Source: Planctomycetes bacterium RIFCSPHIGHO2_12_FULL_52_36
GTDB lineage: Bacteria; Planctomycetota; Brocadiia; Brocadiales; Bathyanammoxibiaceae
Direction of reading: 5' to 3'
Assembly: GCA_001828545.1 (NCBI GenBank)
Contig: MHYW01000004.1
Span: 1-10,887 of the forward strand
Length of the DNA: 10,887 nucleotides
In this document: piece by piece, positions 5,871 through 10,887 of the stretch
How positions within the stretch are numbered: the stretch's first letter is position 1
Layout: each line of letters starts with the position of its first letter
Translations under genes and position numbers: made by a program
Notes under the pieces: generated by a model
Seen by the model: only the letters and a program-made list of their open reading frames with translations
Told to the model about the DNA's origin: nothing
The model's database searches: none

Positions 5871-7499
5871 ATGGCAGCCAAACAGCTAGCCTTCAGGGAA
5901 GAAGCAAGAGAGGCATTACTAAGGGGGGTGTCCAAGTTAGCACGCGCCGTGAAGAGCACCCTGGGTCCCAGGGGCAGACATGCCATCCTGGATAAGGGTT
6001 ACGGCAGCCCCACGGTAACCAAGGACGGTGTTACCGTAGCCGAAGAGATAGAACTGAAGGACCCCTATGAGAATATGGGCGCACGTCTGGTCAGGGAGGT
6101 GGCCTCTAAGACTAGTGATGTAGCTGGGGACGGTACCACGACCGCCACCGTCCTTGCCGAAGCTATCTTCAAGGAGGGGTTGAAGAACATTGCCGCCGGG
6201 GCTGACGCTATGGCGCTGAACCGTGGGATGCGTAAGGCCGTAGAGAAGGTGGTGGAAAGACTTAAAGAGATGAGTAAGAAGATAAAAGACCAGCAGGAGA
6301 TTGCCAGCGTTGGCACCATCTCTGCCAACAATGACCCCGAGATAGGAAAGATGATTGCCGATGCCATGGAGAAGGTGGGCAAAGACGGGGTTATTACCGT
6401 AGAAGAAGGCCGCCGCCCCGTAACGGAGGTGGAGGTAGTGGAGGGGATGCAGTTTGATAGAGGATACCTCTCCCCCCACTTTGTAACCAATGTCGAAGAT
6501 ATGCGGGTAGAACTGGACAACCCCTACATACTTGTCTATGAGGACAAACTGTCCGGCATAAAGAATTTAGTGCCCTTACTGGAGAAGGTTGCCAGGAGCG
6601 GCAAGCCCATCCTCCTCATATCTGAGGACGTAGAGGGCGAGGCCCTTGCTACCCTGGTAGTGAATAAGCTCAAAGGGACCATATCCTGCTGTGCCGTCAA
6701 GGCCCCCGGCTACGGCGACAGGAGAAAGGCCATGCTGGAGGACATTGCCATCCTCACCGGAGGAGAGGCCCTCTTCAAAGACCTGGGCGTGCAACTGGAG
6801 GAGGTGGAGTTGAACCAGTTGGGCCGTGCCAAGAAGGTGACCATAGACTCGGAGCATACAACGATAATCCAGGGGGCTGGTTCCCATGACGCAGTAACTG
6901 GACGGATAAAACAGATCCGCACCGAGATGGAGGCCACCACGAGTGACTACGATAAGGAGAAATTCCAGGAGAGATTGGCCAAGCTGGCCGGCGGGGTGGC
7001 CCAGATAAACGTAGGCGCCGCTACGGAGACGGAGATGAAGGCCAAAAAGGCCCTCATGGAGGACGCCTTACACGCCACCAGGGCGGCCATAGAAGAGGGC
7101 ATCTTACCAGGAGGCGGGGTGGCCCTGCTCAGGACGGCCGCCATACTTGAAAACGGTCTTGGCCTTAAAGGGGATGAGGCAGTAGGGGTGGACATCATAA
7201 GGAGGTCACTCACTGTACCCGCCGCCCAGATTGCCGAGAATAGCGGGATGGAAGGCTCTGTAGTGGTAAAGAGGATACTGGAGTCCAAAGACCAGGCCTA
7301 CGGTTTTGACGCAGAGAGGCAAGAATTCTGCAACATGCTGGAGACCGGGGTGATAGACCCCACGAAGGTGGCCCGCTGTGCCCTCCAGAACGCCGTGAGC
7401 ATAGCCGGTACCCTCCTTACGGTAGATTGCGTAATAAGCGAGATACCTAAGAAAGAAGAAAAATTAGCCCCAGGCGGACCCAGACCACCGGGAATGTAA
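5871..7499 (+). CDS. groEL: GroEL-type chaperonin, divergent paralogue (GroEL1)
   Basis: This 542-residue 60-kDa chaperonin is a cytosolic double-ring ATPase that folds proteins with GroES. The ATPase parts are intact: TLGPRGR (30-36), TKDGVTV with D52, VAGDGTTTAT with D87, and MEDALHATRAA for the second catalytic Asp region. Several normally conserved positions differ from GroEL2 and E. coli GroEL. His replaces Tyr203 on the substrate/GroES-binding face, and Val replaces Leu234. Glu replaces Arg58, His replaces Asn37, and the usual GxNPxxLKRGID segment reads GADAMALNRGMR. The tail ends APGGPRPPGM instead of Gly-Gly-Met repeats. AGGAGG (5858-5863), 7 nt upstream, fixes the ATG. The gene opens the groEL1-groES-groEL2 cluster. 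A specialised client range or altered GroES affinity is an inference from the substitutions. Confidence 0.97.
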   Translation: MAAKQLAFREEAREALLRGVSKLARAVKSTLGPRGRHAILDKGYGSPTVTKDGVTVAEEIELKDPYENMGARLVREVASKTSDVAGDGTTTATVLAEAIFKEGLKNIAAGADAMALNRGMRKAVEKVVERLKEMSKKIKDQQEIASVGTISANNDPEIGKMIADAMEKVGKDGVITVEEGRRPVTEVEVVEGMQFDRGYLSPHFVTNVEDMRVELDNPYILVYEDKLSGIKNLVPLLEKVARSGKPILLISEDVEGEALATLVVNKLKGTISCCAVKAPGYGDRRKAMLEDIAILTGGEALFKDLGVQLEEVELNQLGRAKKVTIDSEHTTIIQGAGSHDAVTGRIKQIRTEMEATTSDYDKEKFQERLAKLAGGVAQINVGAATETEMKAKKALMEDALHATRAAIEEGILPGGGVALLRTAAILENGLGLKGDEAVGVDIIRRSLTVPAAQIAENSGMEGSVVVKRILESKDQAYGFDAERQEFCNMLETGVIDPTKVARCALQNAVSIAGTLLTVDCVISEIPKKEEKLAPGGPRPPGM

Positions 7500-7505
7500 A
7501 CGATG

Positions 7506-7631
7506 AAAATCCAAATGACAAAACCTAAATGCCAAATAAATGACAAAGCTCAAATACCAAATGAGTGCCAAAGAGATTTTTGTTTGTAATTTGGATTTTG
7601 GCATTTGAGTTTCATTTGTCATTTGGATTTT
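7506..7631. repeat. AT-rich inverted repeat between groEL1 and groES
   Basis: AAAATCCAAATGACAAA (7506-7522) pairs perfectly over 17 bp with its reverse complement at 7615-7631. Between and just after them are further CAAAT/ATTTG units, such as CTCAAATACCAAAT and GGCATTTGAG, which pair imperfectly; related sequence continues to about 7650. The 185-bp gap between groEL1 and groES consists almost entirely of this element. It could form a long hairpin in the operon mRNA and act as a processing or stability boundary, but it lacks the GC content and U run of a strong terminator. Confidence 0.8.
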
Positions 7632-7684
7632 GAGCTTTGAAATTTGGATTTTGACACTTGACATCTACAGGAGGTGAAAGCAGT

Positions 7685-7975
7685 ATGCCTATAAAACCTT
7701 TAGACGACAGGATAGTGATAGAAAGGACGGAGGCAGAGGAAAAGACCCCGGGAGGCATAGTGCTCCCTGATACTGCTAAGGAGAAGCCCCAAAAGGGCAG
7801 GGTAGTGGCGGTAGGGGAGGGCAGGCTCCTGGAATCGGGCAAAAGGGCGCACATCTCCGTCAAGAAGGGGGACTCTGTCCTCTTTGGGAAGTACGCTGGG
7901 ACTGAAATAACCGTGGACGGTAAAGAATATCTCATCATGAAAGAAACCGACCTTCTAGCCAAGATAGAAGAGTAG
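7685..7975 (+). CDS. groES: GroES co-chaperonin
   Basis: The 96-residue 10-kDa co-chaperonin forms the heptameric lid over GroEL rings. The frame begins MPIKPLDDRIVIER. The mobile loop EEKTPGGIVLPDTAKEKPQ (about 17-35) carries the hydrophobic Ile-Val-Leu contact with the GroEL apical domain. GRVVAVGEG and KKGDSVLFGKYAGTEI follow, and the protein ends normally at LLAKIEE. The ATG at 7685 is chosen because AGGAGGTG (7669-7676) lies 8 nt upstream; an in-frame TTG at 7658 would add nine residues foreign to the family and would start before that site. It is the only groES in the window, so it presumably serves both GroELs. It is followed after 41 bp by groEL2, with a short hairpin in between. Confidence 0.97.
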   Translation: MPIKPLDDRIVIERTEAEEKTPGGIVLPDTAKEKPQKGRVVAVGEGRLLESGKRAHISVKKGDSVLFGKYAGTEITVDGKEYLIMKETDLLAKIEE

Positions 7976-7996
7976 GGGCAGACCTAGTGTCTGCCC
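7976..7996 (+). promoter_or_regulatory. Perfect 8-bp hairpin in the groES-groEL2 gap
   Basis: GGGCAGAC (7976-7983) and GTCTGCCC (7989-7996) enclose a 5-nt loop directly after the groES stop. There is no U tract, so it is not a normal terminator. It could be an mRNA processing or stabilising hairpin that sets different groES and groEL2 levels. Together with the stop codon it reads GTAGGGGC, like the palindrome at 188-215, so it may belong to that dispersed repeat family. Confidence 0.65.
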
Positions 7997-8016
7997 AATG
8001 AATAGGGAGGAATACT

Positions 8017-9639
8017 GTGGCAGCCAAACAATTGCTTTACGATATAGAGGCCAGGAAAAAGCTCCTTCAGGGCATAAAACAACTGGCCGACGTCGTCCGG
8101 GTCACCATGGGTCCTACGGGACGGAACGTCATCCTGGAAAAGGGCTTTGGTTCCCCATCTGTGACTAAAGACGGTGTCACCGTGGCCAAAGAGGTGGAGC
8201 TTAAGGACCCTTTTGAGAACATGGGGGCCAAGCTGGTAAACGAGGTGGCCTCTAAGACCAGTGATGCCGCAGGAGATGGTACTACCACTGCCACCATCCT
8301 GGCCGAGGCCATTTTTAAAGAGGGGATCAAGTCCATTACGGCAGGCGCCAACCCCATCGCCCTCAAGAGGGGCATAGACCGGGCCGTAGAATTAGTGGTA
8401 GAAGAGATACAAAAACTCTCCAAACCCGTAAAGGGCCGGGCCGAGATTGCCCAGGTGGGTACTATCTCTGCCAATAACGACTCCTTTATTGGCAACCTCC
8501 TGGCCGATGCCATGGAGAAGGTGGGCAAGGACGGTGTCATCACCGTAGAGGATGCCAGGGGAGTAGAGACCCGACTGGACGTGGTAGAAGGGATGCAGTT
8601 TGATAAGGGATACATCTCCCCCTATTTTGTTACTAACCCTCAAAAGATGCTGGTGGAATTTGAAGACCCTTACGTCCTCATCCACGAGAAAAAGATTTCG
8701 GCCCTGAAGGACCTCATCCCATTGCTGGAGAAGATTTCCACCAGCGGCAAGCCCCTCCTCATCATTGCAGACGACGTGGAAGGAGAGGCCCTGGCCGCCA
8801 TGGTAGTGAATAAGCTCCGTGGTGTACTCCAGTGCTGTGCGGTCAAGGCCCCGGGTTTCGGAGACCGCAGGAAGGCCATGCTGGAAGACATAGCTATCCT
8901 GATTAAGGGCAGGGCCGTCACAGAAGACCTGGGGGTGAAACTAGAGACCCTGGACATCCCGGACCTGGGCCGTGCCAAGAAGATTACCGTAGATAAGGAC
9001 AAGACTACCGTAGTGGGCGGAGAAGGCAAAAAGACCGATATCCAGGCCCGTATCACCCAGATTAGGAACCAGGCAGAGGCCTCCACCTCTGACTACGACA
9101 AGGAGAAACTCCAGGAGCGACTGGCAAAACTCACGGGGGGCGTGGCAGTGATAAAGGTAGGAGCGGCCACGGAGGCAGAGATGAACGAAAAGAAGGCCAG
9201 GGTAGAAGACGCCCTCCATGCCACCAGGGCGGCCGTAGAAGAGGGCATCATCCCTGGGGGCGGCGTGGCCTATATCAGGACGATCCCTGCCCTGCAAGAG
9301 GCCAGGAAGAAATTCAGAGGTGACGAGAAGCTCGGGCTGGACATTATAATAAAGGCCCTGGAGTCCCCCATGAGGCAGATTGCCACCAACACCGGCGAGA
9401 ATGGCGCCGTGGTGGTAGAAGACGTAAAGGGAAAGGCCACCAACGTAGGTTTTGATGCCAACACCCTTCAGTATGTAGACATGGTAAAGGCCGGTATCGT
9501 TGATCCAACCAAGGTAACCCGGGTTGCCCTACAAAGCGCCGCCAGTGTAGCCGGACTCCTCCTTACCACCGAGACAATGGTCACGGAACTGAAGGAAGAG
9601 GAAGAAGAGGCCGAGGCGGTAGAAGGGGCAGTCAGGTAG
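8017..9639 (+). CDS. groEL: GroEL chaperonin, canonical copy (GroEL2)
   Basis: This 540-residue chaperonin is paired with the upstream groES. It keeps the classic residues: TMGPTGRN, TKDGVTV with D52, AAGDGTTTAT with D87, the GANPIALKRGID helix, and VEDALHATRAA for the second catalytic Asp. The binding-face Tyr199 and Tyr203 are kept in GYISPYF. EGEALAAMVVNKLRG retains the helix-I hydrophobic residues, and VKAPGFGDRRKAML is intact. The C-terminus is strongly acidic (a run of Glu after TELK, ending EGAVR) and lacks a Gly-Gly-Met tail. The start is GTG at 8017, with GGGAGG (8005-8010) 6 nt upstream; the MAAKQL opening matches GroEL1. It is expected to be the general housekeeping chaperonin. The gene ends just before a repeat block containing a probable terminator. 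Confidence 0.98.
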   Translation: MAAKQLLYDIEARKKLLQGIKQLADVVRVTMGPTGRNVILEKGFGSPSVTKDGVTVAKEVELKDPFENMGAKLVNEVASKTSDAAGDGTTTATILAEAIFKEGIKSITAGANPIALKRGIDRAVELVVEEIQKLSKPVKGRAEIAQVGTISANNDSFIGNLLADAMEKVGKDGVITVEDARGVETRLDVVEGMQFDKGYISPYFVTNPQKMLVEFEDPYVLIHEKKISALKDLIPLLEKISTSGKPLLIIADDVEGEALAAMVVNKLRGVLQCCAVKAPGFGDRRKAMLEDIAILIKGRAVTEDLGVKLETLDIPDLGRAKKITVDKDKTTVVGGEGKKTDIQARITQIRNQAEASTSDYDKEKLQERLAKLTGGVAVIKVGAATEAEMNEKKARVEDALHATRAAVEEGIIPGGGVAYIRTIPALQEARKKFRGDEKLGLDIIIKALESPMRQIATNTGENGAVVVEDVKGKATNVGFDANTLQYVDMVKAGIVDPTKVTRVALQSAASVAGLLLTTETMVTELKEEEEEAEAVEGAVR

Positions 9640-9652
9640 AGGCTTTAGCCCT

Positions 9653-9750
9653 GGGGGTTAGGGACCAGAGGTCAGGGGTCAGAGGTCAGGGGGTAGGAGT
9701 AGCCGCAGGCCTTAGCCTGCGTTATACTTTTTCCCTAGCCCCTAATCCCT
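9653..9750. repeat. Composite G-rich/C-rich inverted repeat after groEL2
   Basis: GGGGTTAGGGACC with AGAGGTCAGGGGTCAGAGGTCAGG lies on the left. CCCTAGCCCCTAATCCCT (9733-9750) lies on the right and pairs imperfectly with it. Nested inside is the compact hairpin at 9704-9721. It is the same family as 3540-3612 and 10391-10516. No coding potential is seen. Confidence 0.68.
9704..9732 (+). terminator. Probable terminator of the groE cluster
   Basis: CGCAGGC (9704-9710) and GCCTGCG (9715-9721) form a 7-bp GC-rich stem with a CTTA loop, followed by TTATACTTTTT. The U run is interrupted, so termination may be partial. It lies 65 bp after the groEL2 stop. Confidence 0.5.
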
Positions 9751-9785
9751 TCTATATACCCCACAAAAAATTCTTAATTATTTTG

Positions 9786-9813
9786 TTGCAAAGTCTGGTA
9801 TTTCTGGTACAAT
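9786..9813 (+). promoter_or_regulatory. Extended -10 promoter for the csp leader RNA
   Basis: TTGCAA (9786-9791) and TACAAT (9808-9813) are 16 bp apart. TGG directly before the -10 box gives an extended -10 (TGnTACAAT). The expected start is near 9820. This is the only good promoter seen between the groE terminator and csp. Confidence 0.6.
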
Positions 9814-9819
9814 TAGGCT

Positions 9820-9903
9820 CAATAAAGGCAGTCAGTAAAGTTAGTATTGTCGTGTCAGAAACCACAAAGGCCGGACAGTACGCGGCTTTTGTGGTTTTTT
9901 TTA
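9820..9903 (+). ncRNA. Putative small RNA or attenuated 5' leader of csp
   Basis: A transcript from the promoter at 9786-9813 would run about 84 nt and meet a strong intrinsic terminator (9860-9902) before reaching csp. The 9-nt terminator loop (9874-9882, GACAGTACG) contains an 8-nt stretch fully pairable, with one G-U, to GTATTGTC at 9844-9851 upstream of the stem. That allows a pseudoknot or an alternative fold. No known RNA family is recognised. Whether it is an independent sRNA or a conditional leader is open. Confidence 0.45.
9860..9902 (+). terminator. Strong intrinsic terminator upstream of csp
   Basis: The 14-nt arms 9860-9873 (starting AACCACAAAGGCC) and 9883-9896 pair throughout with a single G-U, around a 9-nt loop. 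A run of eight T (9895-9902) overlaps the end of the stem. It is one of the two best terminators in the window, yet it lies between the only visible promoter and the csp gene. Confidence 0.85.
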
Positions 9904-9942
9904 TTAATTAGGCTTTTGGAAGACAGTAAAGGAGGTGATAAT

Positions 9943-10146
9943 TTGTCTACCGGTATAGTGAAATGGTTTAACGACTCTAAAGGTTTCGGTTTCATAGCCC
10001 CGGACGCTGGTGGTAAAGACGTATTCGTCCACCAAAGCGCCATTGAAACTCAGGGGTTCAGGTCCTTATCCGAAGGTGATAAGGTGGAATTTGAGGTAAT
10101 CGAAGACACTAAAGGGCGTAAGGCCGCTAAAGTAGTCAAGGTATAG
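9943..10146 (+). CDS. csp: Cold-shock domain protein (CspA family)
   Basis: The 67-residue protein is a complete single cold-shock domain, a cytosolic five-strand barrel that binds single-stranded RNA/DNA and melts mRNA structure. It opens STGIVKWFNDSKGFGFI, with RNP1 as KGFGFI (13-18). RNP2 is VFVHQSAI (27-34), then FRSLSEGDKVEFEV and the final strand KAAKVVKV. All aromatic nucleic-acid-binding positions (Trp8, Phe15, Phe17, Phe28, His30) are present. The start is TTG at 9943, because AAAGGAGGTGA lies just 7 nt upstream and the family begins there; longer in-frame readings would run through the terminator. A terminator in its leader suggests control by read-through or a leader structure, in keeping with the leader regulation known for many csp genes. 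A 3' terminator follows. Confidence 0.96.
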   Translation: MSTGIVKWFNDSKGFGFIAPDAGGKDVFVHQSAIETQGFRSLSEGDKVEFEVIEDTKGRKAAKVVKV

Positions 10147-10236
10147 TTTATGTTGCACGTTCATACTTATAATGAACTTCTTCCCAAAGACGATTAATTA
10201 TAGCGTATGAGCCCGACATAAATTTATGCTGGAAAG

Positions 10237-10270
10237 ACATCCCTGCCCAAAAGGTGGGGATGTTTTTTTT
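10237..10270 (+). terminator. Intrinsic terminator of csp
   Basis: ACATCCCTGCC (10237-10247) pairs with GGTGGGGATGT (10253-10263) with two G-U pairs around a CAAAA loop, followed by eight T. It lies 90 bp after the csp stop. A small hairpin (GTTCAT/ATGAAC, 10159-10177) lies between them. Confidence 0.88.
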
Positions 10271-10306
10271 TAAAAATTGTTTACCCTAAAATACGGGGCA
10301 TTAAAC

Positions 10307-10383
10307 TGGTCGGGGAGGGGGGATTTGAACCCCCGACCTCGGCGTCCCGAACGCCGCGCTCTACCAAGCTGAGCCACTCCCCG
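10307..10383 (-). tRNA. tRNA-Pro (anticodon CGG)
   Basis: On the minus strand the acceptor CGGGGAG pairs with CTCCCCG. The D arm is GCTCAGCTTGGTAGAGC. The anticodon stem CGGCG/CGCCG holds the loop TTCGGGA with anticodon CGG (reads CCG, proline). The T arm is GGGGG-TTCAAAT-CCCCC. The discriminator A and an encoded CCA complete 77 nt. All stems are fully paired, so it should be functional. Confidence 0.97.
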
Positions 10384-10390
10384 CCCTTCT

Positions 10391-10516
10391 AGGGGTTAGG
10401 GAACAGGGGCTAGGGGTCAGGGGGACAAAATTAGAATACAGAATACAGAATATTCTGAATTCTGTATTTCTTCTTCTCGATGATCCCTAACCCATGCTCC
10501 CCGATTCTTAACCCCT
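10391..10516. repeat. Nested inverted repeats upstream of tRNA-Pro
   Basis: The outer G-rich AGGGGTTAGGG with GGGGCTAGGGGTCAGGGGG (10391-10424) faces the C-rich CCCTAACCC and TTAACCCCT (to 10516). Inside lies an A/T-rich hairpin, AATACAGAAT (10442-10451) with ATTCTGTATT (10459-10468), overlapping the perfect palindrome CAGAATATTCTG (10446-10457). Same G/C-rich family as 3540-3612 and 9653-9750. No gene is seen between the tRNA and 10630. Confidence 0.65.
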
Positions 10517-10520
10517 GGCC

Positions 10521-10550
10521 ATTGTATATGAAGTCCTTAAGAATCTGCAA
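10521..10550 (-). promoter_or_regulatory. Weak candidate promoter for the tRNA-Pro transcript
   Basis: On the minus strand TTGCAG (10545-10550) and TACAAT (10521-10526) are 18 bp apart. A start near 10514 would lie about 130 nt upstream of the tRNA, with the repeat block in between. The -35 box is poor; recorded because no closer promoter is visible. Confidence 0.25.
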
Positions 10551-10571
10551 GTATAAATCTGGATAGTGACA

Positions 10572-10596
10572 GTAGGGGCTTATTGCGATGCTACCC
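10572..10596. repeat. Decayed copy of the 28-bp palindrome at 188-215
   Basis: GTAGGGGCTTATTG (10572-10585) matches the left arm of the 188-215 palindrome at 13 of 14 positions. The right arm, CGATGCTACCC, has lost two bases and mutated, so pairing is broken. This supports a dispersed family rather than a unique terminator. Confidence 0.55.
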
Positions 10597-10629
10597 ATGT
10601 GTATAAGGCAGGTTAGGGGAGGGGAATTC

Positions 10630-10887
10630 TCAGTGTCTAAATTTATCCAGCATTAGTGCGTACCTTACAATGTACCCCAGGGTTAGGAGGAACAGGAATA
10701 ACAGTCCCAGTAGCCCGTAGAGGTAGTTCCTATCTCTAGTAAGTCGCCACCTGGCAAAGAGGTGGGTGCCGGTGCATATCAGGGTGGCCATGATGGTGGC
10801 ACAGCCGAGGCGGGCAAGGGCAGGGAACGCATAGAACTTCTCCCCCAGGATGTAGTGCCAGCTCCCCAGGAAGTAATAAAAGACGAT
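10630..10887 (-). CDS. C-terminal part of an unrecognised integral membrane protein (partial)
   Basis: The minus frame is open from the right edge to a TGA at 10630-10632, giving 85 residues. Two hydrophobic segments are separated by a basic loop: the first runs from FPALARLGCATIMATLIC to THLFA, the second from YLYGLLGLLFLFLLTLGYIV onward. The loop ARWRLTRDR between them suggests a cytoplasmic side by the positive-inside rule. The edge residues IVFYYFLGSWHYILGEKFY may be the end of a further helix. I do not recognise the family. The gene reads toward the tRNA-Pro on the same strand, with a repeat-filled gap of about 245 bp. A frame this hydrophobic and cleanly bounded is very likely real. Confidence 0.7.
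   Translation of the reverse strand: MVFYYFLGSWHYILGEKFYAFPALARLGCATIMATLICTGTHLFARWRLTRDRNYLYGLLGLLFLFLLTLGYIVRYALMLDKFRH

Noticed and set aside
5936..5960. TTAGCAC followed by GTGAAGAGC, resembling half of a CIRCE heat-shock operator
   Set aside because: It lies inside the groEL1 coding sequence, the second arm does not match GAGTGCTAA, and the spacing is wrong.
7651..7656. TTGACA as a -35 box for a groES promoter
   Set aside because: No -10-like hexamer at 16-18 bp; the downstream bases are the groES ribosome binding site.
7658..7684. Longer groES reading from TTG
   Set aside because: The added nine residues are foreign to GroES and the codon precedes the strong AGGAGGTG site.
8067..9464. 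Several Ser-rich open frames antisense to groEL2 (and similar ones antisense to groEL1)
   Set aside because: Typical shadows of GC-rich chaperonin codons, without ribosome binding sites or recognisable domains.
9847..9942. Longer csp reading starting upstream
   Set aside because: It would translate through a strong terminator and contradicts the perfectly placed ribosome binding site before the TTG at 9943.
10217..10228. Perfect 12-bp palindrome CATAAATTTATG in the csp 3' region
   Set aside because: AT-rich and short, with no partner sites or promoter; chance occurrence cannot be excluded.
10391..10516. Short G-rich and C-rich repeats as a CRISPR array
   Set aside because: Units are irregular in length and spacing, there are no unique spacers of constant size, and no cas genes are present.

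Overview
The window is bacterial chromosomal DNA. It holds housekeeping genes with ordinary Shine-Dalgarno sites, an encoded-CCA tRNA and intrinsic terminators. Its distinctive trait is a dense population of short, non-coding inverted repeats from at least six families, sitting in nearly every intergenic gap and, in two places, inside reading frames. Together with paired groEL genes around one groES, this suggests an uncultured environmental lineage (for example Planctomycetota/Brocadiales-like or another repeat-rich subsurface group). That placement is a weak inference, because no rRNA or lineage-specific marker is present.

Left part (1-3540). A truncated plus-strand gene ends in a perfect 28-bp palindrome that is shared with a convergent minus-strand pair: a ribbon-helix-helix protein (227-412) and uvrA (458-3331). 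The uvrA frame carries a 69-bp hairpin repeat in frame, just before a zinc module. A good sigma70-type promoter for uvrA lies at 3509-3537, and a 159-bp MITE-like element with a 5-bp duplication sits between that promoter and the start codon.

Middle part (3540-5870). A second copy of the same MITE-like family precedes a lipoprotein with nine near-identical 34-residue TPRs (3879-4997). A hicBA-type toxin-antitoxin pair follows. The hicA toxin frame runs into another hairpin repeat exactly where its conserved C-terminus should be, so the toxin looks truncated.

Chaperonin part (5871-9750). The order is groEL1 - groES - groEL2, all on the plus strand. Upstream of groEL1 are a sigma70-like promoter and a well-spaced -24/-12 (sigma54-type) match; no CIRCE operator is visible. 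GroEL2 is canonical. GroEL1 has diverged at functional positions, including His in place of Tyr203 in the substrate/GroES-binding face. An AT-rich inverted repeat separates groEL1 from groES, and a short perfect hairpin lies between groES and groEL2. A GC-rich hairpin with a T-rich tail follows the cluster.

Right part (9750-10887). A cold-shock protein gene with a TTG start is preceded by an extended -10 promoter and then, before the gene, by a strong 14-bp-stem intrinsic terminator. The terminator loop is complementary to the upstream leader, so this is either a small RNA gene or a conditional attenuator. A second terminator follows the gene. Next come a minus-strand tRNA-Pro(CGG), more repeats including a decayed copy of the left-end palindrome, and the C-terminal end of a membrane protein running off the window.

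The strongest leads are the csp leader RNA, the repeat insertions into uvrA, its 5' leader and hicA, and the divergent GroEL1 with a possible sigma54 promoter.
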